64,000 bases of DNA from Hygrocybe punicea (GCA_963556145.1 OY744471.1:5201590-5265589), one strand, 5' to 3'; shown: positions 33,331-45,095, numbered from the stretch's first letter. Numbers and translations: made by a program. The notes: generated by a model from the letters alone, not told the origin.

Positions 33331-33352
33331 GAAAGTCCTGATGTGTATCTTC

Positions 33353-34844
33353 ATGGATCAACTCACCACTAATGTTTTGAAGATACCTCGCGAAATAGAA
33401 CGTCTCATTTGCAGCTTCACTTTCCTTATGCAAATGCAGGCTGCTTTTTCTACAAATGACCTGGAGGAAATGGCTAGATATGTCTACCGATACGCCAGTG
33501 GAAGGGAACCTATAGCACAACTTTGTTGGCTGACCACACTCGTAAGTGTTTCGTAGCTTATCAGCTTATGGAGACAGGTTATGTAGTAAACTCCTTATTC
33601 AGCTTGATCTTGGTATTCGAATTCCAGACCCTCCTCTCTCAAATGGTTTCTTCGAGCGCAAGGAGGATGCAGGATGGACACCCTTCCACGTCGCGGCAAT
33701 AACAGGCGACATTGCTTTGATTCGACGTCTTGTTCGTCTTGGATACGAAATCGACACTGTCGATTCTTCCGGGGACACGGCCTTATATGAAGTCGCACGG
33801 GGAATGCACTACCCACCTCCATTGTGTCTGAAGTTTTTTGTGCTACGTGTTCTTTGCGAAGAAGGCGCAAATGTCAATATCGTATTCGCACGAGATGACT
33901 CCGTCATCCAAGCACTCATCAGCAGCCGCTCACGCCATTTCAGCGCCAACTCCTATTATGAAAGTATATATATCAGAAGCCTCAAACTCTTGTTGGAGCA
34001 TGGTGCCTCGCTGAATGGAGCCTTGCATGCTGTAGCGGAAACGGAGTCGTGTGTCCCATTTATCCAAGTGCTGCTCGATGCAGGTGCAGATCTTGAAGCG
34101 ATATGGCACGACAAGACACCACTCACAATGGCCGCTTTCAAGAAAAATCCCAAAGCGGTCCGAGCACTAATCGACGCAGGTGCCAACGTTAATGGAGCCG
34201 AAGAAAGCCCATTATTCGCTGCAATCGAGCAACACCGTGATCACTATGTGTATCATCCTTCCACCGCGGCAGTATTGAGAATTCTATGCGATGCGGGAGC
34301 GGATACGAAACACCTCAACAAATCGAATCACAGCATCCTGTCCTTTGCCTTGCTCACGTCTGGCGGTAGCACTAAACGGTTTGACACCTGGGACACAGTG
34401 CCAAAGGTGGTCGAGGTGCTCTGCCAAGGCGGATCAGATGTCAACATCCGTCACCACCGTATATCCGAGTGGTCTAGGGTCGAAGATGGCGATACTCCGT
34501 TGCACATTGCCACACATGCATCCCCTGGAGCATCCACCGAAACAACATTTGCATCCCGGGATTTGAAAGCGCCTTCAGAATGTCTCGAAATTTTGATCTC
34601 CTATGGCGCAGACATCAACGCTCAAAATGACGCGGGACGAACTCCTCTCCATTCGGCTGTCCTACATGCGAGTCTTCTTTGTGTGCAAGTGCTGTTACAG
34701 CATGGTGCCGACCTGGACATAGAGGATCTCAGTAGCAAGACGGCGCTTATGTTGGCACGGGATATGGATCTGTCAGGGAAAGGTGGTGATTATCCAAAGA
34801 TTGTCGCTTTGTTAGAGGGAGCTCAACAAACTCGTGTGGGTTAA
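33353..34844 (+). CDS. Ankyrin-repeat protein
   Basis: Two exons, 33353-33541 and 33603-34844 (61-nt intron), encode 476 aa. The N-terminal 60 residues (IPREIERLICSFTFLMQMQA) resemble an F-box-like helical lead but are too divergent to name. After the intron come about eight ankyrin repeats: GWTPFHVAAITGDIALIRRL, LLEHGASLNGALHAVAETES, LLDAGADLEAIWHDKTPLTM, LIDAGANVNGAEESPLFAAI, LCDAGADTKHLNKSNHSILS, LCQGGSDVN plus DGDTPLHIATH, LISYGADINAQNDAGRTPLH and LLQHGADLDIEDLSSKTALM. The protein is probably a soluble scaffold. The upstream in-frame ATGs at 33326 and 33341 fall in or at the edge of the TIR element, so the native 5' end may have been replaced; 33353 is the most conservative start. The gene diverges from the cft1 remnant, and the element sits in what would have been their shared promoter. 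Confidence 0.8.
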
Positions 34845-34847
34845 CTT

Positions 34848-35337
34848 TCACACAAACAAATTTCTTGGGCGACAAGCAGTGTCGGCGTAGTGATGATTGT
34901 TGTAGATAGTATCTTGCACGAAACATTCCTGTATGCTAGATGTCTCCAGATTAGTGAGTACATACTTGGCAAATATCATATCGTTGTCCAAAGATCCTTG
35001 TGGGAAGAGCACATCAGCCACCACACATCCGGATTTCGTCACCCTATCAACCACCTTTTCAATGCCCCGACTGAGCTCGCTGGAGCCGGCCTTCAAGCAC
35101 TCAACACTCCCGGACATGCTCTTCTCGCATCTGCATCTGCTCCTTCTCATAGGCGTCCTGTCGTGCCTTTCCTCCGAGATTTCATAGTCCTTGTCCTTTT
35201 CATATAACTTTGCGTTTCTTATTCCTGGTCTCTTGCCGAGATTTCACCGTTCATATCTTTTTGAAGCTCCTTCATATCGGCTTCCATCTTCCGAGTTGCC
35301 TCCAGAAGCTCAAGATTGAGCTCCTCTGCCGTCTTTT
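34848..35337 (-). other. Coding-like remnant, coiled-coil type
   Basis: Minus-strand frames read EELNLELLEATRKMEADMKE (about 35315-35255) and then, in a different frame, RGIEKVVDRVTKSGCVVADV...SLDNDMIFAKYVLTN (about 35080-34960). Composition and charge pattern look coding, but frames do not join by clear introns and no start is visible. The family is not recognised; it is possibly the tail of a decayed GTPase- or coiled-coil-type gene. Confidence 0.25.
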
Positions 35338-35708
35338 ATGACGTTCCACGTGCACTTTTATTATTTGCGCGATACTATCATCACCCCACACATCGGACAG
35401 ACCCACGTTCCGGCCAGCTCGAATTTCTCACTCAGTTTGAGCTCAATCCTTCCCAAACTTGAATTAAGGCATATAATACACCACATTGTTCTTTTACAAG
35501 TGTTTTTTGGGCATAAAATACAGTTTGTGGTGAGGAGAGAAAACGGCCATCTGTCACGCTTGCCGACTGATGCCGTGTCGGAGCTTGGATTACCTGGTGC
35601 GCGTCGCGTCGCGTTGGTGCAGTGGGTATGCCTGCTGAACGTACCGAACGATGAACCACCCGAGTCCGAAATCGACGCTCCAATGACCCAAACTATGAAC
35701 CTTTATTG

Positions 35709-38296
35709 CAGGATACACTGTCTCGTGTCAGCGCCGGGGAAATCTCATCATTCAGAGAAGCTTCAAGGATCACTGGTGTAAGCGCAAAGATAAAGTGGCA
35801 CATCACGGATGCTCACAAGCTACAGATACCGAAATCAACCCTCACAGATAGGGCAAAGGTACACCTGGAAGAATGCATGTGCGAGACAGCAGCTACTCAA
35901 GCCAAGTGAAGAGGAAACTTTGTGTAAATGGGCTGAGCATCAAGCAGCAATGGGCTTGCCATACTCACCTGCAGATTTACGAGCTCAAGCTTCCGAAATC
36001 GCCGGAAAGACAACAGGGAAAAAGTGGCACTTAAAATTCGAGAGACGTCACCCTCAGCTTTCCGCCGCAAAGCTGGTCAAACTCGATCCAAAACGTGCAA
36101 AGAATTTCAATGAAACGGTGATCAACGATCATTTTGACAAACTAGAAGACTTACACGCAAGGTATCCTGGTGGTATCCCTCCGGCGCATTTGTGGAATGC
36201 GGATGAGAAAGGAATCCAGATGGGTGGAGGTCGAAAAAGGAGCAGCAAGAAGTATTACTACTTGAAAGACCAGAAGCAAAAGTATCGCATCAGCAGCGAC
36301 AACCTTGAGCTGGTGACCGTTATTGAATGCATTTCGGCTGCTGGAGACGTCGTTCCACCATCTTTTTGCCTTCAAAATGGCAGCACACCTGATCTACGCC
36401 ATCTAGATGATGATGAATGGGGAAGGTAGTTTCCATTTAGTTGCACCAACGACGTACTGACATGACTACTCAAGCATATATTTTTCCGATTCTGGGTGGA
36501 CAGATTCCTTCAATTGTGAACGCTGGATTGATGAAGTCTTCATTCCCTTTGCGAAGAAGAAACGCGTCGATAGTTCAAAGCCAATTGTTCTCACCATGGA
36601 TGGTCATGACTCCCATGAGACCCCGCAGCTCCAGCGAGTGATCTACAAACGCCTAGACGAAGAGGACTTGGAGATAATCATTTTCTGTTTTCCATCGAAA
36701 TGCACACACAAGTGCCAACCTCTTGATGTTGTGGTCTTTTCAGGTGTCGAACGCAAGTGGCAAAATGTCTGTGACGAGTACCTCCGGGCGGGAACTCCGA
36801 TTAACCGCTTTACTGTCATTCCTGCATATATTCGTGGCACTCGGGAGGCGATGACAAAGGAACTTATCGCGAAAGCATTCGAAAAGACCGGCCTTTACCC
36901 AGTCAACCGCGCAGTCTTCAAGCCTCAAGATTTTGCTCCGAGCAAGGCTTCATCAACTGTTGCACATGTTCCAGTCTCGTTTCCACATGTTCCATCTTCC
37001 GACCCAATTGAGTATTCAGATAATTCCGACGATGGAAATTTCAGACCTACTAGTGACGATGAAGATTCTGAAAATCAATCAGAAACCTCCAAGACTGACA
37101 GCTCAGATACGGCAACAGGCATGTCGTTGGCGGGGGAGGAGTTGACTGAAGAGGAGCATCAGCAGAGCAACGAAGACATTTCTGAGGATCCAACGAAGCC
37201 AATCTCAGGCCTCGTGGTTTCCATCGCCAACATCGAGTCGAGCGTCATTCACATGACACGTTCCGCAACAACGAGGCTCGATCTTTACACGGCAGCACTC
37301 CCAAAAGCTGTATCACTCGAAGAGGATCGCAAACGATCTCGCGAAGAATTACTGGATGAGCTCCGATCAGCGAGGCAACAGCTTACATGCACTCACCAGG
37401 CTCTTGGACGTGCTCTGGGCCAGCTGAGTGCCTCCAATGCCCACTGTACAACAATTCACCGGGAATTGGGCAATGTAAAGCTGCAACTCGAAAAGGCAAC
37501 GAAAAAGAAAGAACGGAGCTCCAAGAAGATCAAAGCACGATTTCTGACAGCTGCGAATCTCCGTGCAGAATTTGATCGAGAGGACACAGAGCAACAAGAG
37601 CAGGAGTGTGTCGCAGTGGAGAAAGGAAAGCAAAAAGATGCTGAGACTGCTCAATGTGCCCGCCGTATAGCAGACGATTCTCTCAACCGTAGTTTCATGG
37701 GTCGGCTTTCATCTTACAAGAAAGATGACCTCCGAGCACTTGCAATGGCACTCAGCGTTTCTGATAAAGGCACCAACAGCGAGCTTCTGTCTCGCATTGG
37801 GGATCATTTCCAGGCACATCCAGACTTACAGCGCAACTCAAGATTCTCTGGTTTATTTAACAGGGCATCTGGTCGTCGAGCAGCCCAAGAACTCGAAGAC
37901 ACCAATGAAGCTCCTCCATCTCAACTTCCATTACCAGCTGCCATCCCTGCCCCTCATCCTACCAACACATACACATTCCCTGCCCATTACCCCGACAAAA
38001 TGCCTCAGCCTTATCCCCACCTCTATCCACCAACCTACTATAATCCTACTCCATTTCCGAGTCCTGTCCCTTCTTACTTTGACAACCAACCCAGTCCCAG
38101 TGGCACATTATACCGGTCTTCTATGTATATATATACAATTCTGGGACATGAAATTGTTGCAGATTTAAGTTGGCAATCCATTGGGCACACTACTAAGGTG
38201 CTCTGTACCAATTTTCTAAGAAATCGGCGGACCGGTGTTTTGCGTGGGAAGTGTTTGAACAAATCCACACCAAGGGTTTCCGGAGTGCGTCGTTGA
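35709..38296 (+). pseudogene. Pogo/Tc5-type DDE transposase with SAP-like tail
   Basis: Exons about 35709-35777, 35826-36425 and 36475-38296 (introns 48 and 49 nt). The N-terminal helix-turn-helix is psq-type: SREASRITG-like followed, across the intron, by IPKSTLTDR. A one-base phase shift near 35860 separates it from the CENP-B-like half (ACARQQLLKPSEEETLCKWA). DDE landmarks follow: AHLWNADEKGIQMG, the second Asp in IVLTMDGHDSH, and FPSKCTHKCQPLDVVVFSGV with the third acidic position. The C-terminal half is acidic, then coiled (SREELLDELRSARQQLTCTH), then carries a SAP-like motif KKDDLRALAMALSVSDKGTN and a Pro-rich end. It would bind and mobilise its own TIRs, but the shift and the lack of a clear ATG argue it is dead. 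TIRs were not located. Confidence 0.75.
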
Positions 38297-39155
38297 TCGG
38301 GAAATTACCTTGTTGTCCTTTGGGAACAAGGATTTAGCTCTTCTATAACTCTGGGTTATTCCTGTTGGGTGGTGGGGTTGTGGTGTGAATCCTATCAAAG
38401 GTTAGCTTTGAGGGATACAACAAATACTTGACAATAATATAAGTCAGATGTATGACTTATAGAGGATGAGTGAACAGTGAGGTCTTCCCTACTGAAGGTA
38501 AAGACTTTGAGTGACAAGAGGTATGCGAGAGTATAAGCGAATAATAACTCAAGCAAGTATGAACAGTGTAAGATGAACGAGTGTACAACAGTCAAGTATA
38601 CAAGTAGCAAGTATACAATGAGCAGAGGTACAATAGAGATGAGCGATAGATTATGGACGATGGGTGGTAGATGATGGGCGATGGGCAATGTAACAGTAGA
38701 TGTCAGACAAAAGGGAGGTGTGACAAAATACTATGTACAGAATGAATGAACTGAACAATAGGCAAGTAGAATTGATAATCAAGATATCGGACTTTATTCC
38801 GAAGCTTCAAACGCACATTGGCTACTAGTGCAGAATAAAGTACTGGGATATCTTTGGTGATGATCAATAGAACTTGAAAGAAGATGAATGTGACTGTACT
38901 ACGTGACAGAACACAAAGAAAATATATCAAACAAGTAATAAGGGAGTATCAATATAACTGCAATTGATATCCTTAAACAAATGAATGATGACTTGAACTG
39001 CAATTGGTATTTGAAGTACTACTACACAAGTAATACAAACAAACACAGAGGGGTGAATCAGAATCTGGGAGAGGGACTGTCCTGTGACTGGGCCTGTCAG
39101 ATTAGGTGACTGAGCCATCTCCAGCAGAAACTGGGCTCTATATATACCTATTCTA
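38297..39155. other. AT-rich stretch without genes
   Basis: No gene seen. Short words such as caagtatacaa recur around 38580-38630 but form no regular array. Confidence 0.4.
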
Positions 39156-39515
39156 CAGCAGGAGTCATACTGAGTCATAGAATGGTATATGAAATGGAGA
39201 GCATAGGATATGACTCATAGGGAGTCATATAGAGGAGAGGCATAGGTTTATGACTCATAAGGAGTCATAATGATGAAAGGCATGGGGGGTTATGACTCAT
39301 AAGGAGTCATAAGAAAGGAAGGCATGGGTTTGTGACTCATACAGAGTCAATTAATGAGTCACATAGGTATTATAATCAAAGGAGGGGGCATAATGAGTCA
39401 GAAATAGTCATAATTAGTCATGGGTGGTCATAATGAGTCATGGGGGGTCATGAGTATGTCATAAGGGTCATAATTTGTCATGGATAGACCAATGAGTCAC
39501 ATTTGATGGGAGAGA
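39156..39515. repeat. Cluster of TGASTCA motifs
   Basis: Nine exact TGACTCA/TGAGTCA heptamers (AP-1/Gcn4-type sequence) lie within about 350 bp, plus many near-matches (GGAGTCAT, GGTCATAATGAG). Several occur in tandem as tatgactcataaggagtca units with a variable purine spacer. They probably arose as a degenerate short tandem repeat; whether any bZIP factor binds is unknown. Confidence 0.8.
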
Positions 39516-39834
39516 GTCATGTTGCTGGTCCAATCTTGGGTGTGTGAATCAAAGGCAAGGGCTGTGCCAGGCTATGCTTCTAGAATCATCTTCCTGAGGC
39601 TGTGCTTCTTGATCAATTGATGCCATGCCATGTGTGTATCCTTATCAGTTAAGAAAAAGATAAGATCTGGGCTGGGCTGTATTTGATCAATTGATATGAA
39701 ATGTGATGTGCTTCTTGATCAGGGAATGATGGGTGGCATGTGTTATCTCTATGATTGGAGATAAGGATGTGGCTGTGCTTCTTGTGCTTCTTTGGCCTCT
39801 GATAAGATGTTTTGGGGGCCTTATCAGTTAAGAT

Positions 39835-40030
39835 AAGGGTATTCCTTCATTTCTTCTGCATAGATAAGGGTTTTCTTGCATGTCCCTTCTGTAGATAAGG
39901 GTTTCCTTGCATGTCCCTTGTATAGATAAGGGTTTCATGTATGTCCTATGTGCAGATAAGGATTTCCTGTGTGTCCTATATGCAGATAAGGGTATTCCTT
40001 TCTACTCCATATGCAGATGGGGGCATTCCA
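39835..40030 (+). repeat. AGATAAGGG tandem array, about 36-bp unit
   Basis: Five to six degenerate units of agataagggtttccttgcat plus tgtcccttgtat occur in direct order. Each carries a GATAAG sequence (GATA-factor consensus). More GATAAG words occur upstream at 39650-39830. Confidence 0.8.
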
Positions 40031-40221
40031 GTATGAATGGTCCTTGTAATGTGATGTGTGCTGTAGGGATGGTGACTAGTGACAGCATATTACTATGTTT
40101 TGATCCTAATCCTGTTTGGATCATGACATTCGCACAAGACAAGAAAAATCAACTGTCCCCAGTTGCTACTCTTCAAATAATGAAATCATTCCTCCCATCA
40201 CCAAGATGCTTGTGAGATTGT

Positions 40222-40458
40222 CTATGCAAGGCATCTTGTGTATCTATTATTGTTTCGGATGTGTTCTTGGGTCATTCTGGACTCCAGAATGAACAATATA
40301 AATTTGTCCTCTAAATCCGATGGGAAGGTGAATGCGAATTGAAATTGTTGTGATGGAAGAATTCTGTGGTGAATATGGGAGTAGCGACGGTGGGGGTGAA
40401 TTCCATATGCTGATGATGGCTTCTGAGGATGAGGGTTTACAGGGAGGATAAACATCAT
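40222..40458 (-). CDS. Hypothetical ORF, 78 aa
   Basis: Starts with an ATG (40456-40458). The sequence has a His/Pro-rich centre and FTFPSDLEDKFILFILESRM. It is preceded by a pyrimidine-rich leader of A/T runs. No family recognised; it might be the second cistron-like fragment of the ORF at 40583-41134. Low confidence that it is expressed. Confidence 0.2.
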   Translation of the reverse strand: MMFILPVNPHPQKPSSAYGIHPHRRYSHIHHRILPSQQFQFAFTFPSDLEDKFILFILESRMTQEHIRNNNRYTRCLA

Positions 40459-40582
40459 TTCTTGTCTGACTTTCTGGACTTAGTCAGAGAGCAGTGAGGG
40501 ATGCGGAGCGTTGATTCGAGTTGATGATAATACAAAAAAAAACAAAAAAAAAATAAGGAACGTGGGGGTGCTTCAAAAAATA

Positions 40583-41134
40583 TCAAGTGCAGAATAGCAC
40601 TTGTAGAGAATCGAGCCAGTTCCTTGCAGCCTCAGCGATTCCTACAGTCCTGTCCTCCTGACCTTCTTGAGTCCAATATTGAGGGACGGCTAATAAAAAA
40701 CGAGTTCCGAAGATCGTGCTGCAAAGAAAAATAACATAACCATTCCTGATGGTCCAAATTCTTTCTACATCTCCTGCTCCCATAGATCCAGTAACATGCA
40801 TTCCAATTGTAATCTGCTTAGGCGGAGTATAGCGAAGAAGCCAAACATTGACTCCTTGAAGAAGGGGCTTCTGGATCTTGTTGAGAAGTGCTACGCTGAG
40901 GTATACGGTTTCTTGATTGGGATAAGTGTGACGTATGTGATACTGGGTAGGATAAATGCGGGGATGGGGAACAGGTGTGTAGATTCGATCAGGGACGGTT
41001 ATGGGCGTCAAGTGGACATGATGACGTCTAGTAATGGCAATAGGAAAGGGGCTGATTGTAGCGCTGGTGATTTCATTCGAAAATTGAGAGAGCATAGTGA
41101 ATGAAGTATCTGAAGAATCGAGCGAAGAAGGCAT
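40583..41134 (-). CDS. Hypothetical protein, 183 aa
   Basis: Uninterrupted frame from an ATG at 41132-41134. It opens MPSSLDSSDTSFTMLSQFSN, has a Pro/His-rich middle, then more hydrophobic strands (ETVYLSVALLNKIQ, GVNVWLLRYTPPKQITIGMH, YVIFLCSTIFGTRFLLAV) and ends with ARNWLDSLQVLFCT. The pattern of beta-like segments suggests a folded domain. I do not recognise it. It is the only sizeable plausible ORF in the 38-44 kb repeat region, so it could also belong to an unidentified mobile element. Confidence 0.4.
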   Translation of the reverse strand: MPSSLDSSDTSFTMLSQFSNEITSATISPFPIAITRRHHVHLTPITVPDRIYTPVPHPRIYPTQYHIRHTYPNQETVYLSVALLNKIQKPLLQGVNVWLLRYTPPKQITIGMHVTGSMGAGDVERIWTIRNGYVIFLCSTIFGTRFLLAVPQYWTQEGQEDRTVGIAEAARNWLDSLQVLFCT

Positions 41135-43105
41135 GATATTTAAGGAATGTGTAGAACACTACTTGTAGTGTCCAAAAAAATAAACAGGTTCGGCAATGAA
41201 TGTATTTGGCATGTCCGGCATATTGGTCCAATGGTTCTGATTCAGGCTAGTTGCGTGCCTGCGGCAACATAGTCTACATTAGGTAAATGATTGATGTGTC
41301 CCAATTTGTCAATTGGTAACAAATTTCCAGTTTGGGAATTCTAAGGGTCTGATGTGTGATGCGCCACAATTCGGTCCAGGCTTCTGGTCATATGGTTGCT
41401 GAGCACATGTGTGCCATGTGTTTGATGGGTAGGAGCATATATTAGACTGACATTTGCGTTCCCCTTTTTCCTCAGCTTGGTCCTGCGCGTTCGAGCGCCA
41501 GCTCCTTTTCTCCTGCTATTCCACTGCCAGGGAATCGTAACTATCCACGGCTATGAATTCTGCTTGCCCCAATTATTTATTCTCCTAAAAAAACAACGGC
41601 CCCTTTTCGAAAAAGGGTGGTGAGTCGTTCTTTTGTAAACGCTTTTCTTGTCATTAACTATTTCTTGGCCTAGTCTTGCGTTATTTTTCTAATTCCGAGC
41701 TTCAACGATTGTACGTTCGTTTCCGGGGGATGTCCTTCCATAGAGCGGTACACTGGTCTCTGGGCATGTAGCAGGGGTGGAATATCTGGGATTGGCTTCT
41801 AGGATCTGGGTGGGGTGACTGTTTGTCTGTCTCTTTTTACATCTCCTTTCCATACACATTTCTTCATTATTTCTTGGACTAAGCATGGTGTGATATCGTA
41901 TTTTATTTCATCCATTAATGCTGGTGTGATGTATTTTTATCCGAATGAATGGAATCGGGTTCGCTAGGGGAATCATGGTCTGAGCTTGAATCCAGGGCAT
42001 TGTCCGATTATTCTTGGTGATGCACAGTGGCATACAGAACAAAGAATCGTTCTTCATTGACTGCGGTGGCTTGTACAGTACTTGAATCCTCTGGACTAGT
42101 AATGGTACTTTGCAAGGTATTGTCCTGCAAGAAAAAATTTAAAAGAAAGCATAAATAAAACACAACAATTCTGGAGATTATGGAGATTAGGGGTAAATGT
42201 TCAACTATAGTGAGAAAAAGGCATAATAGCAATTCTGTAAAGGAAAAGAAAATTCTGTACATCAATAGAAATAGCAGCATATAAAATAAAATCATTGGTT
42301 CAATTATACAAAACAGACTTGTCAAAATTGGATGCTGTCCTTTATTGAGAAGGCCTATGATGGGATTTGCTGAAATCTGGTGGGTCAAAGTATCCTTCAT
42401 CAAAGAGAGCATTGATGGTTTATAAGGGAGGAAAAGAAGGATTCAATAGTTATCTTTCCCAAGGGTAGATCACAGTTGAGGCTGAGGATATATATAAAAT
42501 CCACAAGACTTGTAATAAGGCAGACAGGAATAAGGGAGAGGGGAGTAGAAGCCTTTGAAACACAAAATAAACTGCAGATAAAGAAGATCAAGTCACTCAC
42601 CCCAAGAGGGGAAGATTTGGTGGCAATCCAAATTTCTGCAGTGGTGCTTCTTCAGTTCCCAGTGTCTGAGTGGGTGGATGAGTTAAGAGAGTAAAGTCTG
42701 TTCCAACAGGGCTCTTCTGAGCTGGCTTATATATGATTCTGGGGCTGGCTTTGAATATAAATGGATAGTCAAGTTATTTTATTCATTAAAGCTTATCAGC
42801 CAATCAGAATATTGATGTAATAATTAGAACTCCTTTAAAATATTCAGATATTGCTCTAGCCAATGGCAGAACACACTCACTAGGCAACAGGCACATAAGG
42901 GTTTGATGTAACCATGGGAGTACAAGGTATCAGTGTCCTAATTGGGTACAAGGTAACAATGACCTATTTTTATATATGCCTGGTAGCAATGCATTGGAAA
43001 ATTTGCACCAAAATCTGACTTGGTGGGATGGTTTAGAGTCATCATATAACCCATGAGATGTCCTGTGCAAATTTTGAACAAAATTGGCGGACCGGTTTTG
43101 GAGCT
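41135..43105. other. no gene seen
   Basis: About 2 kb with only short frames; AT-rich in 42150-42500. No repeat structure or RNA gene is evident. Confidence 0.4.
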
Positions 43106-43490
43106 ATGGCACAAACAAGGGGTAGAAGGTGGTATGAGGAGCACATCGGCATATCTCAAGAATGCATTCACAAAATGGTCCGGGAGATCATTTCAATGGA
43201 ATGTGGTGATCAAATAGCCCCCAGAACAAGTGATTTGAGGTTACTAGCTGCCCTGGAACACGTGCTATACAAGGGGGGTATGAGGAGCACATGGGCATAT
43301 CTCAAGAATGCATTCATAAAGGGGTCCGCGAGATGACTCCATTGCAATCCCATGGTGAAATAACCCCCAGAACAGGTGATTAGAGGTTCCTAGCTGGCCA
43401 GGAACATGTGCTGTACTAGGGGGGTATGAGGAGCACATGGGCATATCTCAAGAATGCATTCATAAAAGGGTCTGGGAGATGACTCCATTA
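43106..43490 (+). repeat. Tandem repeat, about 147-bp unit, three copies
   Basis: The word gtatgaggagcacatgggca, followed by tatctcaagaatgcattcat, occurs three times at roughly 43130, 43280 and 43425. Each copy is followed by a gtccgggagatgactccat-like segment. The last copy ends in a TATATA stretch. Confidence 0.8.
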
Positions 43491-43849
43491 TATATACTGT
43501 TTTTTAAATAAGTTGGGGTAGGCTAGTGGCGGACTAGCCATTGATGTAGATTTCTACCCCCAACCAGTGTGTATCCAGATGCCTGCAATGGATCGAAATG
43601 ATATGGCATATGGTGCGTCTGTTGAGGATGCCTTGTTGGCGTGCTTGTGAGTCTATTGAATTGTATGCGCTGCGGACCGAGCAGGCTTGTTGCGCGTGAT
43701 AATGTGAGAGGAGATCGTCAAGACTCAGCCGATCTGGCATTTATGTATCGAATCGCATGAAGCTAAAGTAGTAGTGAAACAGTTACATGAAGAGTCACCT
43801 ATGTAAGTGTAGATGGAGCACAAATGCACCGCACAATGAACACACTTAG

Positions 43850-44205
43850 TCCGCGAATCGAGCACACGGATCGAGCACACTCGATCCGTGCAACGAGCAT
43901 ATCTGGGCCACGAATTGAGTATCTCTAGTGCGCGGATCGAGCACACTCAATCCGCGCATCGAGTATATCTGGTCCATCAATTGAGTATCCTGGTGCGAGT
44001 ATACTTGGTCCGTGAAGCGAGCATACTTGATCCACGCACTAGAGGTACTCAATTGACAGGCCAGATATGCTCGATGCGCGGATCGAGTGTGCTCGATCCG
44101 CGCACTAGAGATATTCGATTCTTGTACCAGATATGCCTGATGCGCAGATCGAGTGTGCTCGATCTGCACACCAGATATGCCCGATGCTAGGATCAAGTAT
44201 TATAT
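43850..44205. repeat. Array of GATCGAGTGTGCTCGATC-type palindromes
   Basis: At least six near-perfect palindromes of the form gcggatcgagtgtgctcgat plus its complement, spaced by tatctgg or ccagatatgctcgatg words, in alternating orientation. Both strands give short repetitive frames. Similar palindromes head the foldback elements at 45097 and 50799. Confidence 0.85.
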
Positions 44206-44379
44206 GTACTGTTCTCTAAATAAGTTGGGCTAGGCTAGTGTGGGATCAAACATCAATGTACATTTATACCCCCAAAAGGTGTCTATCTACATGGCTGCAA
44301 TGTATTGACAATATGTAGACTATGGTGCGCATCGTGATACACAAGTCCGCGCATCAAGCATGCTCGATCCGTGGCACCA

Positions 44380-45095
44380 TATCAACACATCTGTTGGCCA
44401 ACACCAGTGATGGTCATACACAAGTCCACGCATTGAGCACACTCAATCCACGCAACCCTCTAAGCACATCTGTTGGCTAACATCAGTGATGGTCATACAC
44501 AAGTCCGCGGCACCATGAAAACACCATTAGATACCTGCAGGTTTACCCGTCATTTTAAGCCCCAGAACATCCAAAACGGTCAAGTATTCAGCTAGATATG
44601 CTCAAAACACTTTGGTATAGCGTTTTACACATATCTCGTTGAATACTTGACCGTTTTGGATGTTCCGCAGCTTAAAATGACGGGTAAACCTGCTGAATGT
44701 GCAGACTGGTTGTTCTACTCAACATTGTATCGTCTTCATACTTATGTGTACAATGAGCATGCTGGATGTGTGGAGGGATGAACTATGGGGAATACACTGA
44801 GAGGTGTAATGCTCAACACCAGTGATGGTGATGCATAAGTCCACACTTCATATACAAGTCCACACATCAAGCATGCTCGATCCATGCCACCATATAAACA
44901 CATCTGTTGGCCAACACCAGTGACAGTCATACACAGGTCCGTGCATTGAGCACACTCAATCTGCACAACCCTCTAAGCACATCTGTTGGCCAACACCAGT
45001 GATGGTCATACACAAGTCCACGCATTGAGCACACTCAATCCACGCAACCCTCTAAGCACATCTGTTGGCTAACATCAGTGATGGTCATACACAAG
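44380..45095. repeat. Tandem units of about 84 bp with palindromes
   Basis: Repeats of acatctgttggccaacacca followed by gtgatggtcatacacaagtc and a short palindrome such as gcattgagcacactcaatcc occur at least five times, interrupted by foldback copy A and the start of the left inverted arm. Confidence 0.75.
44505..44697 (+). mobile_element. Foldback MITE copy A, truncated
   Basis: Same body as the copies at 45097 and 50799 (from ccatgaaaacaccattagat through the mirror-image arms). The 28-bp head palindrome is collapsed to a single ccgcgg. The far end stops at gggtaaacctgc, within a few bases of the point where the 1,170-bp inverted arm begins (44691). Confidence 0.8.

Noticed and set aside
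44742..44966. Identical 74-aa frames at 44742-44966 (-) and 51194-51418 (+) as a conserved gene
   Set aside because: Identity is due to the inverted arms; the frame consists of the 84-bp tandem units and has no protein-like features.
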